DNA of 64,000 nt. Origin: Diphasiastrum complanatum (lineage: Eukaryota; Streptophyta; Lycopodiopsida; Lycopodiales; Lycopodiaceae). The translations under genes were made by a program, and so were the position numbers. The notes below the pieces were generated by a model. That model ran no database searches and had not been told where the DNA came from. It was given only the letters and a program-made list of their open reading frames with translations. The DNA lies in the NCBI GenBank assembly GCA_029204225.1, contig CM055109.1, positions 6,275,911-6,339,910 of the forward strand, given 5' to 3'. This document shows, piece after piece, positions 1 to 10,600 of the stretch (positions are counted from its first letter, which is position 1; every line of letters begins with the position of its first letter).

Positions 1-84
1 AAGCCATTGTCCAAAGATCCATTTTTTAAGTTAAGATATGCTCTTGGAATTGTAGATAGATGTACATTAGATTTGCCAAGTTAG
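1..84 (+). pseudogene. C-terminal end of a Ty1/copia Pol (RNase H tail)
   Basis: Frame 1 is open from the window edge to a TAG at 82-84. It reads as a typical copia Pol C-terminus, with a KPLSKDPF...LRYALGI pattern. A purine-rich tract (85-97) follows directly, then TGTTGA, the usual layout of Pol end, polypurine tract and 3' LTR. The rest of the element lies outside the window, so its integrity cannot be judged. Confidence 0.75.
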
Positions 85-97
85 AAGTGAGGAGGAG

Positions 98-640
98 TGT
101 TGAAATTTGTCACTTCTCACTTGACATTGGTTATTGTAAATAATGATCAAACATTAAAACAATGTTGATGATATGATTTCACACATGTGGAGCCTATTCC
201 CACATGTGAAATGATGTACTTTTCATACTTGTATATATCTAAATTGATTTTGTATCAATCTAGTTAGTGTGAACATGATTTGACTAGTTTTTAGTCAAGT
301 TGACTAGTCACCTAGAAATTAGCTTTTCCTTGCATGTGCATGAGTAAATGCTCCCACATGGAAAGTGGTTGTTCACACGTGTGTATAGAATTCTAGAAGA
401 TAGGAGTTAACCATTTTTCTTAAATCCTATTTTGTAGAGAATATTCCTATATTCTAGGAGACTAGCTTTTTGGATTTTAGCCATATTCTAGAAGGTCAAC
501 TTTGGATAAGGATCAATGATGGATCAAATGGATAGATCTGAGTGATGTGGCACTCTTCACACGTGTGAAGACCTGCCGGACTGTACCAGACTCGTGGATG
601 TACTTGATCCATAAAAGAATTGTTGGGAGAGAGAACGAAT
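98..640 (+). mobile_element. Copia 3' LTR (right edge not fixed)
   Basis: It starts TGTTGA right after the polypurine tract of the copia Pol end. A TATA-like box lies at about 231-239. Palindromic CACATGTG/CACACGTGTG motifs recur near 190, 375 and 557. I could not find a definite CA end or target-site duplication, so the right boundary is approximate. Confidence 0.45.
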
Positions 641-930
641 AAATGACGAACAAGACGTGAACGAGAAACGAACTCAAACAAGAAACGAACGAGTAGCGAA
701 CTCGAACAGAAAATGTTCGTGCATAGCAGAATGAGTTAAATGACTCTCTCCCTAAGCATGACTATGCCTATCAGAATGAACAGAACAGATAGTGATTGAA
801 ATCACGGCCATTCTAGATTACGTAGCCAAACCTTTTAAATGGATGAAGCACTAAAAGAATAATTTGTCGCGAATTGCAAGACAAATTATTTGTCGTGAAT
901 GATTCGCGAAGAGCTAGACACGATCATTAG
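640..930 (+). repeat. AACGAA-rich stretch and dispersed repeat copy A
   Basis: At 640-720 the motif (A)ACGAAC recurs many times in an irregular simple repeat. At about 745-830 the sequence (GCATGACTATGCCTATCA, then a TAGTGAT-GAAATCACG block, then GATTACGTAGCCAAAC) matches 9976-10090 in the same orientation. It is a dispersed repeat of unknown class, perhaps part of an LTR. Confidence 0.5.
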
Positions 931-1039
931 TCGTGAAAGATAAGAATAAAAATTAATTGTTTATTATCAGAAAGAGCAACTGGAACAATCAGACAGAAAG
1001 AAGAATAAGCATAGCAATATTGATAGATCTTAAACGCAG

Positions 1040-2775
1040 AATAAAGATATGTGAGTAACATATGTGGGTTTTGGAGGAATCTGCCAGGTAAGAATGTGTT
1101 TATGTACTGGGTCATACTGAGATTATTCTCATATGTGCACGATTAATCTTGTATGAATCTTTGTATGGAAGATTTATGGATTAACTTATAAATGATTTGG
1201 GTAAAGATCTAAATGTGGTGTTATACTAGTTCTTGACCTAGACATTTGAGATTTCTGAATCTTTGGCTTTTAACTTGAGTAGTACAGACTGAAGTTAATT
1301 GGTAAAATGATCAGTGTGATGTGGATTCACCAAGAACTAATGGTTTTTGAATTATATGGCTTGCAAGACGCATGATTAGTGAATCATTTGGGTTCATCAG
1401 TTAAAATTATGTGCATTGGATATACAGTATTCTTGGGATAGAGTATTCCTTAGTTAAGGAATAGACTCAACTCATTTTTTATTGTGTCCCAGAGCGCTCG
1501 ATTGGATAACAAATCATAATGAATCCAAGAATAATAACTGAATTGATTTTCAACAGGACTTTGGGTATCTAGATGTGATTCTAGATTGTAATCTAAAGTT
1601 TTTTGTAGTTGAAGATGATTGTCATTTTGATATGCAGCGTTCAGTCTTTAATTACAAGTTGTTTATAGAACTTGAATCTTGCACTTTAGTTAAAGAATCA
1701 TGGTTTGAAAGTATTCCTAAATCCAGTATTTTTTTAATGGGAAGATTTTAAAAAAAGATTTTGGAATGACTCTTACCTTTCCTGAGTTATGTTAGACATA
1801 TACTCAAGTATCTTGTAAATGATTAAGTATGGTCTTGATTTCAGAAAATTATGATTGACGAATCATATGAATCTAAATATTTATGGTTGACGAATCATAA
1901 ATAGATACTTAATTATTGTCAGAGGATTATAAGAAATGGTGACGATTCTTAAGTGTGATGATTAATTCTTGATCTATTATTTGAGTAAGAATTCCGATCA
2001 GTGTTTTGAATCTCTCTACTCTAGTATTTTATTTGAGAACCTATGGATCTCATAGATATTCTCACAAGATAAGTTATCTTATTTGTGGAGAATTTAATCA
2101 ATCTAGTAGATGCTATTATGCTACAGTTTATGATCTGCAGATGCTCGAGTACAGTTTTTTCATTTGAATTGGATCTCTAGTTATCATAGGAGACAAACAA
2201 GTCTATTAAGATGAATGAATATTATTTTCTTGTATTTGGTGCTAGAAACATGAGCACTTAACTCAAAAGTGTATCTGGGATACTCAGAGTTGAGTTTTAA
2301 TCATTCTATATCTTAATGATTCTCCTAAAGATTCTAATTGAATGAATTTTCATATCTTAGAATTTGGATTTTAAGGATATTTGTACTTGAAAGTTTATGA
2401 ATTATTTGTTAGAGTTGTGGATAATTTTAGACTGTAATCATAATTATTTTATTATTTCTTTAACTTTAATCTCTTAAGTTAGGTTATTTCACCCAGTGTT
2501 TCATGTAAGTGTTTTACATAAAGGTGACGTTACTAACTTGGGGTGAATATAACCTAGATGGAAAATTTATCGCTTAGTGTACTTTTTCAAACCTGAGTTG
2601 TACTCCAGTGCAGAGATTATCACTTGGAAATAGAATTATCTCTGAGTACTTGTTTGATGTGAAAGTTGGACTAAGGATAATGATTTTCTAGATTGATATT
2701 TAGAGTTAAAAAAACTATTTAGTTATTCTTTCTTGTTTAGAGAGCTTCTAAGGATAGAAGCAGTTTAAGGAGGGA
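1040..2775 (+). mobile_element. Decayed chromovirus (Ty3/gypsy) internal region
   Basis: No long reading frame survives. The stretch matches the reverse complement of about 42525-44340 (for example GTGAGTAACATATGTG..GGAGGAATCTGCCAG near 1050 and its complement near 44290), and its 3' part resembles 14210-15220. Both relatives end in a chromodomain-like coding segment and an LTR, so this is assigned to the same family. Confidence 0.55.
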
Positions 2776-2779
2776 AGAA

Positions 2780-2911
2780 TGTTGTGTCCATGGCCAGTAA
2801 GTAGGATTCAGTATACTCCTAGTCTTGGATACATGGTTCTAGTAAATCAAGTTGTTAGTTATGCCATATCATACTGGATGTGACCCGAAAGTAACTAATA
2901 TCTTTGTGAGG
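2780..2911 (+). mobile_element. Chromovirus LTR start, truncated
   Basis: A polypurine tract (about 2768-2779) precedes TGTTGTGTCCATGG. The same arrangement is seen at 15225 and, reversed, at 42524. The sequence follows the family LTR as far as a GTAACTAATATCTTTGTGAGG block, then breaks into the palindrome at 2892-2932. Confidence 0.5.
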
Positions 2912-2932
2912 GCCTCACAAAGATATTAGTTA
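2892..2932. repeat. Perfect 20-bp inverted repeat, 1-base spacer
   Basis: TAACTAATATCTTTGTGAGG at 2892-2911 is the exact reverse complement of 2913-2932, with a single G between. The left arm belongs to the chromovirus LTR. The right arm starts the following unrelated sequence, so the palindrome marks an inverted junction. Confidence 0.9.
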
Positions 2933-3279
2933 GTAACTATAACAACATAATCACACATCATTTCAAATATAATCCAGTGACAAATAGCAACATAATCACA
3001 CATCCATTTCACCCTATCATTGTAATCAACAATAAAACATTTGTACTTTCATAAAGAAACATGCATCTGCTCCAGTAAGGTCATGCTCAACTGATCTATG
3101 TACTGAATCATCTATGAAATACAATGATTATTACAGAAGACGTGATTCCATTCATAAGAATGCAGCAATCACTGCAGATCAGTACATTACTTAACATCAT
3201 CTTCTTCTCTACTAAGAGAAGGAAGTAAGCTATTGTAAGGGAAGATACCTCAAGATCCTGCTTACAAGATAACACACAA

Positions 3280-3520
3280 TGGAAAACACACTATGGAGCA
3301 ACCACCCAACCAAGTAGAAGCAACCAATCAACACTAGAAGCTTCACCCCCAAGCCAAGGAATAAGAAGCATGAAGGTAGAGTGAAACCCTGGCAATGAAT
3401 CAACAATCACAATGAGGAGTAGGGCGAGTTTGGCCTCAATATATAGAGCTAAAAGCAACCTGGGCATGGAGCCATGCATAGCCCTAAGTTTCCTATACAT
3501 AGATTCACCTAGAATAGAGT
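3280..3520 (-). mobile_element. LTR-like fragment, reverse orientation
   Basis: The reverse strand has the family order seen in LTRs at 15.6-16.1 and 42.0-42.5 kb: a TATATA box, a short leader, a GCTTGGGGG block, then a GGTTGGTTGC-like block. Identity is low and neither end is defined. Confidence 0.4.
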
Positions 3521-6060
3521 CCTAAGCATGGACCAACTATTCATAGAATTGTTATTGATAACTCCACACATGCATACACTGTCTCATACACGATGGGTAT
3601 TGGATCAATATGGGTCTGATGTTTTGGTGAGCAGTTTTTGGCGGGCAAATTTTGGCAAGCATTCTTTTGAGAAATGGTACAATGGTGAGCACTTCTCTAA
3701 CATGAGGATTTTTCTAGAATTATTATTGTTTGGGTTTGAGCAATTTGTATATCACCCAACAAGCAACAAGCGCCGACCATAGAACCTCGCAGGTGGCCCT
3801 CATAGCCGCCTTGTAGTCAACTTCTGTTGGAGACAATAATATTTTAGGCCCCTTTCTTGTTGTCGAGATCTAAAATCTATCAACTTGGAGGAATAATTAA
3901 GCAGGTTGGATCAATGGTTTATATTGTTTTGTTGACTGGATCCAACAAAACTCATTTTTGCTATCATTTCAATTTGAAGCAATTGCTTGTAAGTGCTAGT
4001 TAGTGATGGAGAATGATCTATTCTTAGAAGATAATAATGTGAGGACTTATTGGTAGAACTAAAATGAATTGTTTCAGTAACCTAGACCTATACCACAAAA
4101 GAACTTCATTGTTCATGTAGTTTTAATGTGGACAATGCATGACTACGGTTACAACCCCGAATTAAGTTTCCAATGTGGTTCTAATTGTCGGATATTCATG
4201 CTAGATATTTTACCATGTAGTGTGTGATGTAATTTATGTCTCAAGTCCCTCAAATTGCATCTACAAACTCAATAGTTAATTTCTTATAATACATCAATAT
4301 TAGAGAGTTTATTTTTTCTAAGTAGTTGGTCATGTTGTTTTCATTTTATTTTTTATTTTTTTAAATTAAATTGAATCAAATTATATAATCAACCTTCTGT
4401 ACAAAAATAACACCTTTCCAAATCAAGTGTTGAATCTTTGTCAATTTTCCAGTATAATATCCCTAAAAATGGAGAGCTTTGGCTCCTCTTATGCTTGGTT
4501 TGCAAGGAATGTCAATTGTTTTGCTTGAAAGATTGTCGTCCTTTTGTGTTTTAGCATGTTCTTTATGATGACATGCTTTTGGTAAAAGAATTCTAATCAA
4601 GCTATTGCTCATTTCGACAAATGAATTTGACTTGGTATTCCAAACAAATAAAATTATATGAAAGTATATCAAGTTTTTAGTGATCCCTAATTCTCCATGA
4701 AGTGTGCAAATTTGAATATTTTAAAGAGCAATTGGTTGTATCAGTTTCCAATTTGTGTCCTATGTGTCACTTGAAACTCTAATGGACAAGTCTTTTATGT
4801 GTTCTGAATTTGCTGCATGAGAGACAATGAACATACATTTCAATGTTCTGAAGGCTTCGACCAAATGCCATTCTACATTGAGGTTATTTATTTCAAACAC
4901 TCTAAGTTTGTCAAATTGCTTAATGCTTCATTCATGAGTGTAATACTAGCCCTTTCGATCTTTTGTCCCACGTTATGTTTGATTCATCTTATTTGAGAAC
5001 TAATATTAACTTGTTAACATTCTTTTTGTAATTATAATTTTACAATAAATTGTACTGTTTGATTACTCTACGAACAAGTTGCTAATAAAAGTATGATATA
5101 AAGTGCCAAACTTTGATTTATAAGTCTCATTGATGTGGTAAGGAGTATCGATGACTCTTTGCATACCCTTGTTTAACACATTTGTTTCTAGATTTGATTT
5201 GAAATGTTCTTCTTCTTGATATCAAAAAACTCACTTGTTCAAGTCTTGAATCAATGTTCATTTCATAACGTTACCCACTTCACTTATTAAGGCCTCAAAA
5301 ACCTTGGACTTGATTTTAAAATATTGACAATTTTCTAGTAAATCTGTCATTGACTCAAAGGTTAGGACCGAATTCAAATATTTTTCAATGATATTGTCGT
5401 CTTTCATATTATGATGTGCGATTAATGTTGATACGCAAAAGAAGAAATAATGAGAAGAATAAAAAACAATTTATGATGTACCAATTGAAATACAAACAAA
5501 AATGTTTCAAGATGAAATCTTATTTGAAAGCATGGATCCTATTTTGTGGTCACATCCTTTTGATGAAATTTAATCAATGTTCTTTAAGACATTTCTTTTT
5601 CTATGCATGTTGGAGTTGGCGAGGTAGGAAGGCAGTGGTTCTTTGGTGCTACTTGGGTGTCTATAGGATTTTGTTGGCTTAGCTTTGTGAGACAAGGTGA
5701 CACTTTGTCCGTTGTCGCTAGGTAACAAGTATTGAGATTTGCCTTGCACAGTTTTTTCAACGCTAGCATCAAATTCAGCAACATTTTAAGAAAAAAAAGA
5801 TGTCTTGTTATTATAGTATTGAATGTCCTCATGGTGATTTAATGGTGAATATAATAGAGTATATTAGTAATTACACATGGCTTGTAAACAACACAAAAGA
5901 CCGGATGCAACCGAATAGTAAATAAACACCTTAAAGGAGTATATCGTAAAATACACATAGTTGAATAGTAAACATGCACCTTGACTTTGAAAGTCAAAAA
6001 GTAAAAATTTCAAATTTAAGTTAAAAGAGACTTTGTTATTTGAAACAATTATTTTAAATT
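3521..6060. other. Unassigned AT-rich stretch
   Basis: Short open frames occur on both strands, but none has a recognisable domain. Codon patterns look random and no RNA gene or clear repeat boundary was seen. It may be very old retroelement sequence. Confidence 0.4.
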
Positions 6061-6613
6061 ACACTTCCAAATGCCATTTGTAAGCATAACCTCCACTCCA
6101 CACACACACACATATACACTCATATAGGAGAATAGTTTTTATTTATTAAAAATATGTGAAGACTACGGACTGCCAGAAACTGATGGGAAAAAAACAGCTG
6201 TCAATATTTCACACAAGTCAAAAGGGGCAGTTTAAAAAAAAAATTAAAATTAAAAAAAATTTAAAGTAGGAAAAATAAAAGCGTGCTGAGGCCAAAGAGG
6301 GGCATGAGACAGGGCCCCAGATTGCCTTCATATATGCTAGTACCTCCTTATGCTCTTGGTGCTTTATGTAGATCAGAATATACAGAAGAAGACGCGAGCC
6401 TGTAGTTTGTAAAAATTTCCTAGAATAGATCACTCCCTCAACATCATGGAACTGTAGCTTTACAGCTCCGATTCTCATCAAACAGAAGCTGATGGATCGG
6501 ATTGAGAATGGTATAGCCATGTGTTTACTTCAAATATTGAGCCGATTCCTTGTCTACCCATATGCAACGACATCATAGTTGTAGTGACCTCGATTGAAAG
6601 CGAAGAAATCACC
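6061..6613 (+). promoter_or_regulatory. 5' flank of the XK-like gene with a possible upstream ORF
   Basis: A (CA)n run lies near 6100 and TATA-like stretches near 6110 and 6330. A 19-codon ORF (ATG 6519, TAG 6576-6578) sits in another frame just before the chosen start at 6614. The coding frame itself stays open back to 6506, after a TGA at 6503-6505, so an upstream coding exon cannot be excluded. Confidence 0.3.
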
Positions 6614-7629
6614 ATGATGGCAGAAAAGGAGGGGGGTATGTTGTCCGGGACTGTCATAGATGCAGATCTTAGCCACAGAAGAGAATATGCAGAATTATAT
6701 TCAGTAAGATTTCAAAATGGTGACTCAGAGGATAGCTGCCCATGTAAAGTCAACAATCAAATAGCATGTAGAAATGATTCCTCGTTACAGGAATTTGCTA
6801 TTCAAGTGCAGGATGGAAAGGATTCAAGCGATGCAGACTTACATGAAGATCTTAACTACACAAAAGAATGTGCACAAGAATTACCCGTACAATTACAAAA
6901 TAGTAACTTAGAGGAGAGCTGCCCATGTAAAGTCACAGAACAAATAGCATGTAGAAATGAGTCCACGTCACAGGAATTTGCTATCCAAGTGCCGGTTGGA
7001 AAGGATTCAAGTGATCCAGACATAAATAAAGATCTTAACTACACGAGAGGATATGCAATGGAATTACCTTTACAATCGCGAAATTATAGTAACTTGGAGG
7101 AGAGCTGTCCATGTAAAGTCACAGATCAAAGAGCATCTGGAAGTGAGTGTATACTAGAAGAATTTGCTATCCAAGCGCGGGAAGTTAATAATTCAAGAGG
7201 TACAGCAAGAAGCGGGAGTTTATCAAGCTCAATAATAGGATCTGGATTACAAGAGATGATCGTTGACGATAATGGAAGCGAAGTCAATGCAAATTCGGGA
7301 TCCTTGATGGTTTGGTGGGTGTCGCTTACGAGAACAGTTTCTGCTGGCTTGTATCTTGTTGATTTTGTGAGCACCATATTAGTGGTGAAGCAACACTACG
7401 ATCTGGACTACCATCCTGCTAAGAATCGAGAATTTTCCCATGCACATATTCAAGGCGCATTTCCTATCTTCCTTTGCATTGTGGGCATAGCACACACTTT
7501 GAATGCAATTGCCTTCAAGATAGCTCTACCCCCGGAGCATCAGCCCATAAAGTCGGCCTACTTCCTTCCTCTCCTCCAACTTCAGAGGCTCATAAGCGGA
7601 CTGTGGGCGATTGGATCATCTGACAAGAG
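6614..7629 (+). CDS. XK-like gene, exon 1 (CPCK repeats, first two membrane segments)
   Basis: It encodes residues 1-338 plus two bases of codon 339. Three repeats of about 61 residues have CPCK at 42-45, 103-106 and 165-168 and a matching EFAIQ block about 15 residues after each. A Ser/Gly-rich linker (about 195-232) leads into hydrophobic segments at about 240-259 and 281-303. The donor is AAGAG|GTACTA; without splicing the frame meets TAG two codons later. A cluster of Glu/Asp and paired Cys suggests a disulphide-bonded or metal-binding region, which is inference. Confidence 0.75.
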
Positions 7630-10600
7630 GTACTAGTCTCCAGCCCAAACTGTCATTTCATACAGTTTACTGCTTCAGACCTTTTTTTGAATTTATTTGA
7701 ATTTTGGAGACCTCATGATTTAACAGAAAGACTTACTCATCATTATCCTATCAATATTATGATTGCATGTGTGTTACTGACAATCACTCAACTTAGAAAG
7801 AAAGACAAATCAACATAATAGGAAGAATTCAAGTAAACTAATAGGAAGAATTCATGTAAACTGGCACTGTGTCTGTTTCCAGATGTTTACAATATGTCTG
7901 TGTTTATAAAAACAAAGACGTGAAAAAAAAGCCGCTAGTCGACCTTGAAGCCAAGAAATGACAGTTACTAGCTTGCTGTAAATAACTCCGGATCCTTTGT
8001 TTGCAACCAGCTTGCGCTCTCCACTATCCATTAACGCCCCTCCCAGTATATTGCATAAATCACATCAGAGTCGCAGGTGGGAAAAATCAATATGTTCTCA
8101 GCTCCTGATCCCTTTTCTAAAAATGTCAGCAGTTTGTTGCTTAAGGTCACGACCAATCAAAGATATATCTTTGTTATCTACGTCTAATTGATGATATGAA
8201 CCTCAATGTGCCTTGTACGGGCGTGGTACACAAGCGTTTTTGGTATGAAGCAATGCACCTCTGATTGTGTGATGGTGCTTGCTCGATCCATCATCCCACC
8301 AGAGTCCTTGCTCAATCTAAAGAGTCCTAGTCCTAGGTCTTAAGGCATCTTTCCATGTTACCAGACTCCAGTTCACCCCAAATTGCTCCATCATCATCCA
8401 TGTGTTTTTAAGTCAACTCTTTACCTAAGAATTGAGTGATGTACTTCTATAATGGTTGACCAGTTCTATCCAACATTAAAAAGTTCATTTTATTTCAAAT
8501 CATCTTACTAACAAAGCAACCCATTTTTTTAATTTATAAAAGTCTCTTTGTATGCTGGCCACATGGAAAGGCACACTTAGGATACCCAGGCATGCTTCTA
8601 TGATCTTATTTGTGTGCTCTTTGAAACTTTCCCAACCTTTAAAAGGCCAATGTTCCTCTCATAGAATTTCATTTTCATTTTATCTTGTTAAAAAAAGGGT
8701 CATTGGTTATAAAAATGCACATTGCTCATCATAGTCCTTTTGTTTTCCCATGTTACAAAGGAGGAAAGTATTAAGCTTTGTAAAATATATTTTGCGTTGT
8801 AGAGGACAACTACATAGGTTTTTTAACCATCCAACTAATGCTTCCAATTGGTTCACTTGAAATAATGTCTAGAAATGAGTGTCCATATTTTCATGGGGAG
8901 AAGGGATGATTCCATGGTCTTCCATTCTGGAAGGGCAAGAGCAAAACTTGAGCAGGCCATAAAGGCTTGAGCACCTCGAGCCTTCCCCGTGTAATGATTA
9001 GGTGCAAATGTTTTCCTCTTTCAATTCTTTGGCGGTTTATGCATAGTGATATTTTTTGTAGATTTTTTTTGCCGTTTCTTTCGTTATATATACATTTCTT
9101 TTTTCTGGCCTAATATGTGTGTGCACATACAAGCCCAATACATGGTAGCTACAAATTCTACTGGAATGTGCATGTGCCATGTGGAACCTTATCATTGGTT
9201 ATCCATAACCACATTATGCTGGAATTTTTATGTGCCATGTCAATGTCTCAGTTTAAATTCTCAAAGTTTTCAAGCAAAAATTTTGCTTTGAAAGTGCCTC
9301 CAAATGGACCTTTAAACCACAATAACCCTCGATTGCTGTCGAGTTGTGAACATGGGCCCACAACAACTTGGTGGATGTTGAAGGTGCTCCAACGGTTTTT
9401 TATCCGTTGAGGATCCATGGTTCATAGTAGTGTAATCATAAGTGTTTGTTTATTTCTCATTATACAAAGCTAATGCATATTATGATTTAAATACAAGTAA
9501 TTGAAATAGTTCATATTTGTACATGCTAATCCATGCAAAAAAAATGACAACAAATATATAATGTCATAAGCTAAATCAAATTTTAGACCTTGGTGAATAT
9601 TATATATAACTTGACACATCCAAGGTAAATCTATTCTCCAAATTATCACCTTAAGTTGAGATTAATTTAATTTAAATTTTTTTGAGAGAATATGGGAATA
9701 AACAAAAACTTGGGAGCACATTAAAGGGAGCTCATCCTTTAGTGCCCTTTAGGACTGTTATGGGCCATGGGTCCACGTGAGAACATTAGGACACTCTTGA
9801 TGTCAATCCTACAACACCTTGCAGCAGCACATGATATTGAAAAGAACCATCCAAAGACAGTGTGTCAATCATTAAGTTCCCTTGCCCAACCTGCATCAAA
9901 ATACCTTGAGATGATGGCTTTTACACTAGGTCCGACGACCTTATCGAGTGCGGCAGTGGAAGAAACCTTTTTTCTTGTGCATGACTATGCCTATCAATTT
10001 TGAACAAAAAGTAGTGATAGAAATCACGTTCAATCTTTAGCAAATAACTTTGAAATTGCTAGCAAGTAAGTGATTACGTAGCCAAACATAAAGCATTGAA
10101 TTATCAGACAAATAATAAGAGATTATCAGTTACAAAAGAATTACAGAGAAGCATTCATACTGACATACTGAACGCAATAAAAGATAGATTGATTTAGTAA
10201 AAGAAACAAATAAGAATGGAAATGAGCACAAAAGAATTGCATATCAAAGTCGTGTGCTCTGCGCTATCTCTGAGTAACTGTAACTCTGTCTAAATTAAGC
10301 ACTTCCACTAATAAGCAGTAAGCGCAATAACAAACTCTAAATCAACTCTAAAGAACTAAGCTAGAATGCTCAAGAGTGTTCAAGCTTGAAAGCTTGAAAG
10401 AGATGCTAACTATGCTTCAATACTTAATCATTAAAAAATGATCTGAGATGATGATAACATAGAAATGTGAGCAGCTATTTATGCTAAAAAATTAGGTTGT
10501 AAATTGCAATATCCAGTTGGCTGTGATGTGATGGCACTCGTCCAATTAGGACTTCCCGAAAATTTACTTGCTAACAATTAATGCAAGTCAGTGGCTTTAA

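Noticed and set aside
7126-7377. 83-codon - strand frame
   Set aside because: It lies opposite the XK-like exon 1, whose frame has motifs, repeats and matching splice phases.
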